From positions 56,048,001 to 56,112,000 of the forward strand of contig CM114272.1 in the NCBI GenBank assembly GCA_050084515.1: 64,000 bases of DNA. Direction: 5' to 3'. This stretch comes from Blasia pusilla. Taxonomy: Eukaryota > Marchantiophyta > Marchantiopsida > Blasiales. Positions 1 to 9,425 of this stretch are shown in pieces. A program made the position numbers and the translations under genes. Every line of letters begins with the position of its first letter. Position 1 is the first letter of the stretch. A model generated the notes under the pieces. It worked only from the letters and a program-made list of their open reading frames with translations, was not told the DNA's origin and ran no database searches.

Positions 1-1
1 A

Positions 2-668
2 CATCGCCCACGCTTGTGGTGGACAAACTTGTTTCCTAGGGAGGTTCTACGTCGAGTATATGATGCAGTGCAGTGGGATCCTCGCCTTACAGTGGATAGT
101 ATCTTGGATACTGGGCGACTTTCCCAAGTGGTGAGGGTTATTGATCGGTCACCCATGGCAGTGGTGAACCGTGTGGGCCAGCCTAGGATGGCACTACCCA
201 CATTTGTGAGTTTTCCCGCGTCACATGCCTACAGGGAAGGTGGTCCGGGGCTTGTATGGGATTCTCATGTACGACAGTTGGTGGAGCCTAACGTTGATGA
301 GAGAGAGCGTGCAATGGGATTTACTCTTTGGCGTGGCGGTTGCTTCTATTTACGAGGCTTCACGACGTCATGTGTTGGGTCAGGCCATGGACCTGAATTG
401 TTTGACTTGGATTTTGAGTCTTGGTATGGCCGAGCAGCGTCGACTTCGGACTATGTCTGTGGCTCTTCCACCCCTTGTAATGAGCTCGATGGCTACCTGG
501 ACGGTAGAGGCATCGGCTGGGGGCGAGGAGAGTAGTATTTTGCATCCTTGGAGTAAATGGGATGTAATGGCTGGGCATATGGAGTTGGTTGCTCATGCTG
601 GTGGAGGAGTTATTTGCTCAGATGATGGTGTAGCTAAGGGTGTATCATCTTGTGAGGGGATTGCGTAG
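2..668 (+). pseudogene. DNMT3-like cytosine-5 DNA methyltransferase, C-terminal part (copy A)
   Basis: The first residues, RPRLWWTNL, match the methyltransferase motif VIII region seen in copies B and C. Near 280-345 comes ADERERAMGF-like sequence (here NVDERERAMGF), followed after a frameshift near 340 by SRRHVLGQAMDLNCLTW. That is the motif IX/X arrangement of DNMT3-type enzymes, which ends in a LG-x-AM/SW-type motif. Motifs I, IV and VI are outside the window. The frame used from about 345 continues into the reverse transcriptase with only one TAG stop between, so methyltransferase and polymerase were one polyprotein. The segment 450-668 is a low-similarity linker. Confidence 0.75.
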
Positions 669-674
669 CAGCCA

Positions 675-1452
675 ATGGCATCATCCTCTCCCTCTAGTAT
701 GCCAGTAGATGAGACTTGGGAGCCATTACTTGGGCCCAAGCTTACGGGAGGTGAGAAACGACGCTTGACACAGTTCCTACGTGCTTATAGGAGTTGTTTT
801 GCCTTTAGCATGAAGGAGTTGGGTTCTCTGGTTGGACCCGGTATACGGATTGATTTGGCTAGTGATACGCCAATCTTCCGTCGTCCCTACCGATATAGTG
901 ATATGGAGAGGGACCTGATTCAGAGTAGGACGTTGGACCTTTTGGAGGCTGGATTAGTGGAGTTGTCGTATGGAGAGTATGCATCAGCCATTGTCATGCC
1001 TGCTAAAAAGGATATGCATGGCAACTACACGGATAGGCGGATGTGTGGAGATTACCGTCCTATCAATCGGCAAACCAAGGCCGATAGGTATGCCATGCCT
1101 ACACCTGAGGAGATCTTTGATGTGGTGGGACAGGCAAAGATTTTCAAGATTTTTGGATCTTCCGGCAGGATACCATCAATTGCCGATTCGGGAGAGTGAC
1201 AAGGCCAAGACAGCATTTTGGGGTGTGAACTCTCATGGCAAGGATTGTTTGTACCAGTGGAAATTCTTACCCTTTGGGTTGAAGAATGCACCTGCCGAGT
1301 TTCAAAGAGTGATGGACAGGATCCTAGCAGGGTTGGATTTTGTTCGGTGTTACATTGATGATATCTTGGTGTTCAGTAACACGGTGGAGGAGCATCACAT
1401 ACATTTTCAGATGGTGTTTGAGCGGTTGAAAGCTCATGGTCTACGTTGTCGT
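675..1452 (+). pseudogene. Reverse transcriptase, fingers and palm (copy A)
   Basis: This is the Ty3/gypsy reverse transcriptase that copies element RNA into DNA. Visible motifs include GIRIDLASDTPIFRRPYRYS, then EYASAIVMPAKKD, MCGDYRPIN, and the catalytic YIDDILVFS near 1350-1380. A frameshift near 1155 breaks the LDLRAGYHQ region: upstream uses one frame, downstream (from about 1160) another. The domain stops at KAHGLRCR where foreign DNA begins at about 1453, and resumes at LHPGKCKFF near 2727. This copy keeps the N-terminal fingers portion that is deleted in copy B, so A is the best local reference for it. Confidence 0.9.
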
Positions 1453-1853
1453 ATAGTAAAATCAACCAGTGTGTAAACTCCTTCGTCATTAAGTGTTAGA
1501 TAGAGTTTCATTAGTATTAAGTAAATTGGCTTAGAAAAAGGAGATTCTTATGTTTAAACCTCTTTATGATGCCTCTTTTATGCGGGCCCAACTTTAGGAA
1601 AAGGAGGTAATAAATAAAAGATGACTTTATAAAAGTAAAGTAGTTGCTTTAATGAAAAGTAAAAGTAGTCTTGGTTGGTGGCTAAGTTAGTTGGGATAAT
1701 TTGGAAAATATCATGTGGGTAAAAGAGGATATTTTGGAAGAGATAAGAGGAAATTTACTTGTGTCAAAATGTGATTGGCTAAGCCTTGAGAGGAAGCCAT
1801 GTGGCACAAGATAAGATAAGCTCTATTTCGTACTCTTGTGGATCCCTTGTGAG

Positions 1854-1861
1854 TATATAAA
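1854..1861 (+). promoter_or_regulatory. TATA-like box inside the insertion
   Basis: The sequence TATATAAA lies in GAGTATATAAAGAGGAGG. It is a strong match to plant TATA boxes and sits where an LTR promoter would be expected, upstream of TC-rich sequence. No transcript evidence is available. Confidence 0.4.
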
Positions 1862-1936
1862 GAGGAGGGACCTTCAAGGGTTCATCACCTTCTATTCCAC
1901 ATCTTGAGTCTCTCGTGTCTCTCTTGAGTGTATGGC

Positions 1937-2177
1937 TTTGGGATTGCTTGCTCTTCCAATGAGAGTGGATCACCCCTCTTGGGAGAGTAACTTGATCATG
2001 GTCTATTCTTCGAAAGTTTCTAGAGTGTGGTGTGTGTGTGTGGGGGGCATGAGAGGTTTGTCACCGTAGAGGAGTTTAGTCATACTAAAATAGCGGATGT
2101 TTTGGCTTGTTACTTTCCCAATGAGAGTGGATTACCCCTCTTGGGAGAATAACTTCGCCAAAACCCATTCTTGAGGA
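1937..2177 (+). repeat. Direct repeat of about 80 bp, two copies
   Basis: The core AATGAGAGTGGAT(C/T)ACCCC followed by TCTTGGGAGA occurs at about 1958-1990 and again at 2120-2152, with weaker similarity around each (1937-2012 and 2101-2177). Spacing is about 162 bases. This is a typical LTR enhancer-type duplication. Confidence 0.7.
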
Positions 2178-2726
2178 GAGTAGAGAATGTCTCATCAAGC
2201 ATGGATAGGGGGTGGAGCACAGTGTGCCCGACTTTCCTTTCCTCAATCCTTACCATGTCAAGGTACTCTTTGTAGATAGGCACCTTTGGTTCACTCGCTA
2301 TTTAGTTTATCACTTTTTGGGGAGGCGTTCATGAACCAGGTCATGCAATCTCCAACTCCGGTGATTCTTCCTATCGTCACATATGGAAGGACATGGGATT
2401 GTACTTTGTATGTCCTTATATAGCGATCCATGGATGTCAATAGGCCTGGTCAAGTAGGGTTTAACACTAGTTGTGCTATCTTCCTCGTGTACAAACATAA
2501 AATAATTTATAGGGATTTTATAGTTAGGAATTTCGGGGTCCGATGTTACGAAGAAGTGATCGCCTCGGCACTTCCATTTGTGATACCTATCGTGAGAGAA
2601 TGGAGAGTGTACATCATAATTTTGTATTGAAAAAGGAGAACTTATTAGAGAGTTCACCTTGCATCGACCGCATCTACCGCAGCTAGAAGGCCCGCCCTTG
2701 CTCGAAGAAAGATTCTCGACACGACA

Positions 2727-3548
2727 ACGTTTGCATCCAGGAAAGTGTAAGTTCTTCCATGAGGATGTTGAGTACTTAGGTCATGTGATCTATCCAGGTG
2801 GTTTGGGAGTTCAGCAAGCAAAGGTGGAGGCTATTGCACTTATTCCGCGTCCGATAGATGTGAGTAGAGTTCGAGCATTCATGGGATTGGCGAACTACTA
2901 TCGGAGGTATGTGAAGGGATTTAGTGCTATGGCAAAGCCTTTGAACCAATTGCTGAAATCAGATCAAGAGTGGCACTGGGGAGATGATCAGGAGAGAGCT
3001 TTTGTGGAGCTTAAGGCCCAGTTGGTGGCGGCGCCTATCTTGAGGAGACCTATCGTAGGCGCCCATTTGGCCATTATAATCGATTGGAGTAGGTTGGGAC
3101 TTGAGCGGTGTTGACACAACATGATGATGAGCACATGGAGTTTGTGGTGGCCTATGCAAGTCGTTCGAATAATGCAATGAGTCGCTATAGTTCATATGAG
3201 GGAGAGTGCTTGGCCAGTGTGGGTTGTGGCACACTTTAGGTGTTACTTGTTTGGCACACGATTTACCCCATTCGATCACCAGCCGCTCAAGTGGTTGATG
3301 GTGTCGGACAAGCTACGGGGAAGCTTGCACGGTGGGCTCTTATCTTACAGGAGTATGACTTGAGGTGGTACATAGACCTGGAGTTGCCAACCTTGATCTT
3401 TGATGGGTTGAGTAGGAACCCATGTACTAGCCAAGAGGATACAAGCGGGGCTAGATGGCATGGCGAGGTTGATGAGGAGATGGTGCAGGTTGGCATGCAT
3501 CCGCCTTTTATGTTGGTTAGGTGGACTCTAGTATGGAGGACCACATGA
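2727..3548 (+). pseudogene. Reverse transcriptase thumb and RNase H (copy A)
   Basis: Sequence resumes at LHPGKCKFF and runs through YLGHVIYPGG, the VRAFMGLANYYRRY motif typical of gypsy polymerases, and FVELKAQLVAAPIL, then RNase H pieces. RNase H degrades the RNA strand of the hybrid. Its first acidic residue survives in IIIDWS. After a frameshift near 3105 the AYASRSNNA and YSSYEGECLA pieces follow in another frame, and the tail ends at DGLSRNP. The tether that follows carries TSGARWHGE, which also occurs in copy B. At least two frameshifts make it non-functional. Confidence 0.85.
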
Positions 3549-3560
3549 TATCTTACTCAA

Positions 3561-4700
3561 GTGAGGGTAGATGGCCGCCTTGAGATCCTAAGGTTGGAGA
3601 TGGTGGTATGGATCAGCGTGATATTCATGATGATGCGTTGGTGTTGGAGTTCCTACGGACGTTGGGTGCCAGGCATAGTGAGTGCCAAGGAGCGAGACCG
3701 TGTTCTTCAACGTGCTAAGAGGTATCGATTGGAGGGAACACATATTCTCCGTGTGGGAGGATGGTAGAGTACGAGTAGTGCCACATTTGGCTCGGAGAGA
3801 GCGCATTGTGCAACATGCCCATGAGGAGTTGGGACATTTTGGGGTAAAGCGCACGTATAGCTTACTCCTTGGCGAGAGTGGCGTGGCATGCATACTCAGG
3901 TGCATTGGTGTCACGTTGTATGGTTTGTGACCGGGTGAGGGCATCATTTAATGCCCCTACACCACAATTACACCCCTTGCCTATTATGGGGTTGGGTTAC
4001 CCGTTGGAGTGTGGACTTTGCGGGTGTTATTTGTTGAGATGACATCATCGATATGTGTTGGTGATGGTGGAGCACTTCTCCAAGTGGATTGAGTTGGTGG
4101 CATTACGGACAAGGCAAGTGAGGGAACGTCGTATGCGTTTTGGATAGAGTGCTTAGTCATTTTGGTGCACACCGGTGAAGTCTTGACCGATGTATGAGTT
4201 TCAGGGTGAGTTTGGTCTTGTGTGACAAGGCGTTGATTGATCATCGGACCACGTCTCGAGATCATCCAGAGGCGGATGGTTTGGCTGGCGTGTGGTTTGG
4301 GGCGGTGAAGAGGGCATTGCGCAAGTATGGCCTCTGAAGGGCATCTTGGAGTAGGATATTCAGTTGCCATGGTTAGCCATGGGGTATAGGTTCGATCGCC
4401 AAGCATCCTTGGCTTCCTTCTCACCTTATTTTTTATACGTCGAGATCCGAGATGACTTGCAGCAAAGCAATTCGAGTCTAGTGAGGTGGTGAACCTTGAT
4501 GAGAGATGTGGATGAGGGTGTGTTCTCGTGGCGTGAGCTCTTTCGGAGAGTTATGCCAACAATGCCTTTGAGAATCTTGCCATTGCTCAACACACGGGGA
4601 TACGTTGCGATATGCAACCATTCGGGTGGAGGTTATCGACCATCGATTCATAGGTTCCATGTGGGGACTATGTCTGTTTGAAGTAGATTGCCCGACAACG
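3561..4700 (+). pseudogene. DDE integrase (copy A), heavily decayed
   Basis: Comparison with copy B identifies the zinc-binding region HAHEELGHFGVKRTYSLL at about 3820-3870. Scattered fragments of the catalytic core follow, including the VLTD region near 4180, with stops and frameshifts. The C-terminal part ANNAFENLAIAQHTGIR (about 4555-4610) and GDYV near 4665 match the end of the integrase in copy B. Integrase joins the element cDNA ends to the chromosome. This copy is too damaged to act. Confidence 0.8.
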
Positions 4701-4739
4701 TTGGATGTGACGGCAGGCGCACTATTTTACGAAGTGCGT

Positions 4740-5035
4740 GAGGTGTTAGCTTACGGAGTTCTCATGTTGGAGGTCATGATGGAGTTGTTTGGAAGGACCA
4801 TGTGCGTAATTGTGCGCCATGTCATCTTCCAAATGTGGATGGTATCATTGACCCAAGCTTAGCCATGATACGTGCTAGCTTGAGGTGCATGTTGTGTGGG
4901 TCTGATTGTGTAACGCAGCCCGTATGTTGGTGTGTGATCGGTGTTCTAGGGTTTGCACATGATGTGTTTGACTCCATGTTTGGATGTTGTTCCCTCTTTG
5001 GAAGGTGGGTTTGTCCTCGATGTACTTAGGAGAGG
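4740..5035 (+). pseudogene. PHD finger at the end of the polyprotein (copy A)
   Basis: After the integrase tail the sequence reads DHVRNCAPCHLPNVDG, then IDPSLAMIRASLRCMLCGS, then, with frameshifts, C-rich segments ending in GRWVCPRCT. CxxC (CMLC), the decayed middle, and the final W-x-CPRC match a PHD finger (C4HC3), a small zinc domain that in most families binds histone H3 tails. Copy D has the complementary middle part (MLICDECSRRW) at the same place, which supports a real family-wide domain. Which histone mark it might read cannot be inferred. Confidence 0.65.
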
Positions 5036-5184
5036 TAGATGACTTGATCTTTGCATGATATGGATTAAGATGTGCGACTAACGATGGGGCAACCTAACAC
5101 CTGGCCTTCTGATTCGGGCACCCAAGAAGGTGTATAGCATGTAGTAGATGTATAGGGCTACCGGGAGTTAGAGGACCTAACCTT

Positions 5185-5198
5185 GATTAGGGGGCGAG
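5185..5198 (+). other. Polypurine tract (copy A)
   Basis: GATTAGGGGGCGAG lies directly before the first copy of repeat segment B. It is the expected plus-strand primer. Copy D has an equivalent AAGGGGGG tract in the same place. Confidence 0.6.
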
Positions 5199-5774
5199 TT
5201 GTGGTACACTTGCGTTTGTGGATACTCGTCTATGTTATGTATGTATGCGTATGGTATGTCAGCGATGTATGTTGTATGACGATGTGGATTCGCACGATAG
5301 GTCATGACCATACGGATTATGTCGTAGAGTATGGTGTCTTTGGTAGAGGCCATTCCTTATGTAGGACCGTAGTGGCTTGGTAGAGATGCGGTTCCATACA
5401 TAGGGTTGGGGTTACTCACTTGGGGTGACTTTCCCAAAGAGGGGCCCGCTCTTAGGTTGGAGGATATAAGGTGGCTTGCCCTCAAAGAAACGATCAGTTC
5501 TTTGAGTTGAGCCTTTGCGTTGGGAGTTAGCCTTGGTAGTGAGTAGAGCTCTTGGCTATGGTGTTTCCCGCAAGCTTCGACCTAGATTCTCCCATCGTGG
5601 AATGGGTTTGGCTCGATTGTATGTGATTGTAAACGTGTTTTATGACAGTAGGTCTTTCACGAATTTCAGTTGTGGTACACTTGCGTTTGTGGATACTCTG
5701 GTCTATGTTATGTATGTATGTGCATATGGTATGTTAGCGATGTATGTTGTATGACGATGTGGATTCGCACGACA
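5199..5774 (+). repeat. 3' terminal repeats of copy A in the order B1-A2-B2
   Basis: Segment B1 (5199-5300, starting TTGTGGTACACTTGCG, ending CGCACGATAG) is followed by segment A2 (5301-5669, starting GTCATGACCATACGG), then by a near-identical second B (B2, 5670-5774, ending CGCACGACA). The A2-B2 unit is the same as the solo unit at 59888-60361 and the same length within a base. B1 directly follows the polypurine tract. A canonical LTR would not have its 3' segment duplicated in front of its 5' end. Confidence 0.8.
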
Positions 5775-6080
5775 GAGATGTACTTAGTTTGGCTCAAACT
5801 AAGGGCTCCATATCCTTTACTCCAAGAAAAAGTGATGCTAAGGAAATGATTCATTCAACTCACCAAGGTCTTTCATCTTGTAGCACATGTGCAAATCTTT
5901 CTTTTGAGTCACAACGATCTCAATTTGTTTCCCTCCAATCAATATATTTTCAAAATACACAATAAGGGCAAGGACAAGCTCATCTATCTTCATTAAGTAG
6001 AGACATGAGTCAGAATCAGAGCGCTACCAAGCAAGCACCAATAAGGAGCAATCCAAGTTCTCATTCCATCCACATCCAAC
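5775..6080. other. Unassigned sequence between copy A and the copia fragment
   Basis: A short + strand open stretch rich in Ser, Gln and Phe is present (5744-5965), but it begins inside the terminal repeat. I see no recognisable domain. It may belong to the flanking copia element. Confidence 0.3.
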
Positions 6081-6700
6081 TTGCTTTAGACCCTATGAAA
6101 TCTTTACCTGCCGCACAACCTTGCCTTTGTGCTCTAGAGGAGTATCCAAACCTTCATGTACTATCATGAGGATATTCTCCTCCTTAAGTTTTCCATTCAA
6201 ATAAGTTGAAACAACATTAAGTTGTTGAACACTCCAATCTAGAGTGCAATGGCTGCTAGGGTAGACAGCGCACGGATTGTTCAAGACATGCCACATGTGC
6301 AAAAGTCTCATGGTAATCAATATCTTGGACTTGGGAGTAACTTATTGCAACCAACCGTGCTTTGAACCTCTGAACTCATCCATTTGATGCAACCTTGGTG
6401 CGAAATATCCATTTTAAATATATGGGTTTTCTTCGAGTTCGAAGATCTAAAAACTCTCATATGCCATGCTCTTTCGGAGATTGCAACTCATCTTGCATGG
6501 CCATTTTCCACTCATTTGCAAAGGGAGAGTTTAAAGCTTCTTCCAAGGTCTTGGGATTAGGTTGAGAGTGTGGAGGAATCTTTGCTCATTCAATCATCTC
6601 CAAAAAAAAATCTTCTCGTATAAAGTCATCATCTTCTCTCAAAGGTTTTCGATGCCTGCGTGGTCCATCAATAATGCTGATAGGATCAATTCCATCCCTT
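6080..6700 (-). pseudogene. Ty1/copia reverse transcriptase fragment
   Basis: Read on the minus strand, pieces in several frames match the start of the copia polymerase: EEALNSPFANEWKMAMQDEL, then RFKARLVA, YSQ, DIDYHETFA, and VSTYLNGKLKEE corresponding to the usual VKTAFLNGxLxEE. The order and spacing fit Ty1/copia. Frameshifts, stops and the absence of YVDD and RNase H regions show a fragment. It is independent of the surrounding gypsy-type copies. Confidence 0.75.
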
Positions 6701-6797
6701 AAGTGGGATCGCATATGTTTTTCTAGATGAAGATCTCCTTCCATATCATCTTTAGTCCCCTCGCTAATGTCCTCTTGTTCTTAAAAAACAATTATAT

Positions 6798-7016
6798 TAT
6801 CATACGCATATATATCGCCAGAAAACAAACATCGTTGTCACCAAACATACACACAAACACACACGATCCCGTGCTAGCTCATGGAATACACAAAACTAGA
6901 TGAAAAATACCAAAATATCTCCAATAAATTGATCAAATCTCTCTCAATATCTCACAACAAGCTCTCCATGGTGTGTACTCTCTTGCATTTCAAACCAAAC
7001 CCACTCTCCTAATGAG
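6798..7016 (-). repeat. End of copy D 3' repeats (rest of A2, then B2)
   Basis: Bases 6926-7016 are the last part of segment A, and 6798-6925 are segment B2, recognised by CAAAATATCTCCAAT at its inner edge and CATACGCATATATATCG at its outer edge. The outer end (plus-strand TATCATACGC) is decayed from the TGTTGTGCGC seen in copy B. Confidence 0.65.
7013..7016. other. Target-site duplication TGAG, left copy
   Basis: TGAG here and at 16063-16066 flank copy B exactly at its TGT...ACA ends. Four-base duplications fit this family because the solo unit at 59.9 kb also has four (GATG). Confidence 0.7.
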
Positions 7017-7658
7017 TGTTGTGCGCATACACATCGATACACAACAAACATCGCTGTCACCGAACATGCACACAAACACGCATGATCCCATGCTAACTCA
7101 TGGCATCCAAACAACGAGACAAGAAGTACCAAAATATCTCCAATTAAAGTAAGCTCCAATCTCTCTCTACATCATCTCACACCATAGCTCTCAAAGGTGT
7201 GCACTCTCTCTCATGTCAAACCAAACCCACTCTCCTAATGAGAGGCTCGGGTTACAATCACAAGGCAAGGGACCATAGCTCCGCCGCCTCATGCCAAGAG
7301 GTTCAACAAAGAGAGAATGAGCTCTCAAGCTCTCTCTCCTTGAGGTATACCCTTCCCCTCTCCCAAGCTCTCTCCATGGTAACCTATTCTCCCAAGTCAC
7401 CTCCTTGGCTCTTGACCTGATGTAGGAGGTCAAGGGCCTCTTACCAAAAATAGAAAGTCGATCATATACTCAAAATGGTACTTACCTGAAATAGTAAGTT
7501 CCTCAATATGGCTCCAAATGAGCCGAAACGAAGGGGAAACCTGCTCTCTCAGGTTTCCCGGTGCCTCAGCGCGTCATCCGTGACCTATTGAGCGTGTCCT
7601 CTACTACTCACGCAGGCGCTCTATTAGATCTCACCGATCTATCATAAAAGACGTGACA
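7017..7658 (-). repeat. 3' terminal repeat of copy B (A2-B2)
   Basis: Segment A2 spans 7145-7658, segment B2 spans 7017-7144. A2 abuts coding sequence directly (after ...TTLDA), without polypurine tract or B1, so the 3' end of the internal region has been deleted up to the repeat edge. The A2 part matches 15547-16062 almost perfectly; B2 has no counterpart at the 5' end. Confidence 0.8.
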
Positions 7659-8030
7659 GCTGTCGTTTGCATCCAACGTCGTCGGTGCCGTCTGCTGCAA
7701 GTAGACATAATCTCCCTGATGAAACCTCCGGATAGTTGGTCGATAACCACCACCCCGAATAGTCGTATTCCTCAACATATCCCGATGTTGTGCAATCGCC
7801 AAGTTCTCGAACACCATGGGCATCACTCTCCGAAATAACTCAGCCCTCTAAGAACATGCTCGCACCCATACATCTGGGTCATCAAGGTCGAGCACCTCAC
7901 CAGCATCTTGACAAATGGCCGTAGGTAAATCGGGCTCTTGGCCATAAAGTAGCAAGTACGGTGAAAAAGACGCTAAGGATGCCTCTCTGCTGAATCTATA
8001 TCCCATCGCCAACCATGGCAACTAGAGGTC
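7659..8030 (-). pseudogene. Integrase C-terminal region (copy B)
   Basis: The minus strand reads FENLAIAQHRDMLR, then GGYRPTIRRFHQGDYVYLQQ, then TTLDA before running into the terminal repeat. A GDYVYL-type segment downstream of the catalytic core corresponds to the small C-terminal barrel (GPY/F-like module) of Ty3/gypsy integrases. The open frame that continues into 7608 is read-through into the repeat. The PHD finger expected next is absent. Confidence 0.6.
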
Positions 8031-9071
8031 CTAATCTCCTAGGTGACCTCTCTGCAAGCCATACTTGCGTAAACCCCTCTTCACTGTCTGCACAACTCTC
8101 TCCGCTAATCCATCCGCCTCGGGATGATCTTGCAAAGTCGTGCGGTGGTCGATCAGCGCCTGATCACACAAGGCCTGGAACTCACCGCGAAACTCGGTAC
8201 CCTGGTCTGTCAACACCTTAGCCGGTGTGCCGTAATGACTCAGCACTCTGTCAAGGAAGGCATAAGCTACTCCCTCACTCGCTTTGTCAGGCAATGCAAC
8301 CAACTCGATCCACTTCGAGAAGTGCTCGACCATCACCAACACATAACGACTGTGACGCTCCGTCAAGGGCAAAGGTCCTGCAAAATCCAAACTCCATCTA
8401 TACCCTAAGCCCATGATCAGTAATGGATGCAACAGTGGAGTCGGAGCATTGAACGATGCTCGGACCCGATCACACACCATGCACCTGGCAACAAACTGCT
8501 GAACGTCAGTCTGCATGCCTCGCCCCCAATAATGAATCTGAAGCAAGCTGTACGTCTGCTTCACCCCAAAGTGACCCAACTCCTCGTGGGCATGCTGCAC
8601 TAGTCGTGCTCTCTGCGAAGGATGCGGCACTACGCGTACTCTGCCATCCTCCCAAACCCTCAAAACATGTGTCCCCTCCCAACGGAACCGTCTAGCCCGC
8701 TGTAGGATCCGATCCCGCTCTCTAGAATCCATGGTGCTCGCAACGCTGCCAGTACGAAGGTACTCCAAGACTACTCCATCATCATGAATATCTCGGCCAC
8801 TTGTCGTGTCCTCACTGACCTCGGGATCCAAGGACTCTCCACTAGACCTCGCCATCAAAGTCTCCACACTCTGGCTCTCCATAGCCAACATGCCTAAATA
8901 GGCTGACGCGTGCCATCCTAGGACCAACTCCTCATTACTCTCTCCATGCCATCGAGCTCCAGTCGCATCTTGTCGACTCGGGCATGGGTTACGACTCAAC
9001 CCATCGCATCCTGGTTGGCGCCCCGGTCTATGTACCACCTGAAAATCATACTCTGCAACAACAGAGCCCAT
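8031..9071 (-). pseudogene. RNase H tail and DDE integrase (copy B), longest intact frame
   Basis: A 346-codon open frame holds the RNase H end (DGLSRNPCPS, residues 23-32), a tether, the integrase zinc region HEELGHFGVKQTYSLL and CMVCD (about residues 160-200), and the catalytic core. Core landmarks are WSLDFAGPLPL (first Asp), VLTDQGTEF (second Asp) and HPEADGLAERVVQTVKRGL (Glu), the D,D,E set of retroelement integrases. The enzyme would act on TGT...ACA cDNA ends, and the flanking TGAG duplication shows a four-base staggered cut. The frame closes after GLQRGHLGD and the C-terminal region follows in another frame. Confidence 0.85.
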
Positions 9072-9425
9072 CTCTTAAGCTTCCTGTAAGCTTTCCGACT
9101 CCATCAACCACTTCGGTGGTTGATGATCGATGATGATGGTAAAGGGTTGCCGAATAATAAGTAACACCTAAAATGCGCGATGACCACACACATGACCAAG
9201 CACTCACCCTCATAGGAGCTGTACTTTGCCTCTGCAGCGTTGTTCGAGCGGCTAGCGTAAGCCACCATGAACTCTCTACCCTCATCATCATGCTGGGTGA
9301 GCACCGCTCCAAGCCCCAACATGCTCCAATCTGTGTGCAACTGGAAAGGACGCCCCCTGATTGGTCTCCTCAAGATGGGTGTGGACGTCAACCTGTCCTT
9401 GAGCAACTGAAATGCTCGCTCCTGT
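9072..9425 (-). pseudogene. RNase H (copy B)
   Basis: Catalytic-type residues are visible: HTDWSMLGLGAVL (Asp), AYASRSNNAAEAKYSSYEGE (Glu) and the IINH segment where the third Asp is expected. One frameshift near 9110 separates this from the tail that continues in the integrase frame. Domain position, directly after the connection region and before integrase, is standard for Ty3/gypsy pol. Confidence 0.8.

Larger units (their letters stand above)
1453..2725. mobile_element. 1.27 kb insertion splitting the reverse transcriptase of copy A, solo-LTR-like
   Basis: Coding similarity stops after the codons for GLRCR and resumes with LHPGKCKFF, so about 1.27 kb was inserted. The insert has no convincing protein. 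It contains a strong TATA-like box at 1854-1861 and two copies of an 80-base repeat, which suits a regulatory terminal repeat of another LTR retrotransposon. I could not find clean TG...CA ends. At most a three-base duplication (CGT) flanks it. The ten bases at the left junction (ACGTTGTCGT, partly host codons) reappear inverted at the right junction, so the exact ends are uncertain by some ten bases. Confidence 0.6.
1..5774 (+). mobile_element. Retroelement copy A: Ty3/gypsy type with methyltransferase and PHD finger (5' end outside window)
   Basis: Successive reading frames on this strand give the C-terminal end of a cytosine DNA methyltransferase, reverse transcriptase, RNase H, DDE integrase and a PHD finger, then a polypurine tract and 3' terminal repeats. 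Gag, protease and the first half of the methyltransferase would lie upstream of base 1. The copy is dead: it has frameshifts near 340, 1155 and in RNase H, a TAG stop at 666-668, many integrase stops, and a 1.27 kb insertion in the reverse transcriptase. The protein is clearly homologous to copies B and C, but the terminal repeat is a shorter, diverged type (about 474 bp against about 642 bp), so A represents a sister subfamily. Confidence 0.9.

Noticed and set aside
360-596. Minus-strand open frame inside the methyltransferase of copy A
   Set aside because: It mirrors real coding on the other strand; no domain and no sister copy keeps it open.
2310-2657. 115-codon minus-strand frame in the 1.27 kb insertion
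   Set aside because: No recognisable domain; the insert looks regulatory and the frame has no supporting homologue.
5199-5774. Interpretation as two tandem complete LTRs or a two-LTR circle junction
   Set aside because: Copy D shows the same B-A-B order, the first B is directly after the polypurine tract in both, and there is no first A; a repeated family structure explains it better.
7191-7433. 80-codon frame repeated exactly at 15595-15837
   Set aside because: The identity comes from the duplicated terminal repeat A of copy B, not from a conserved protein.
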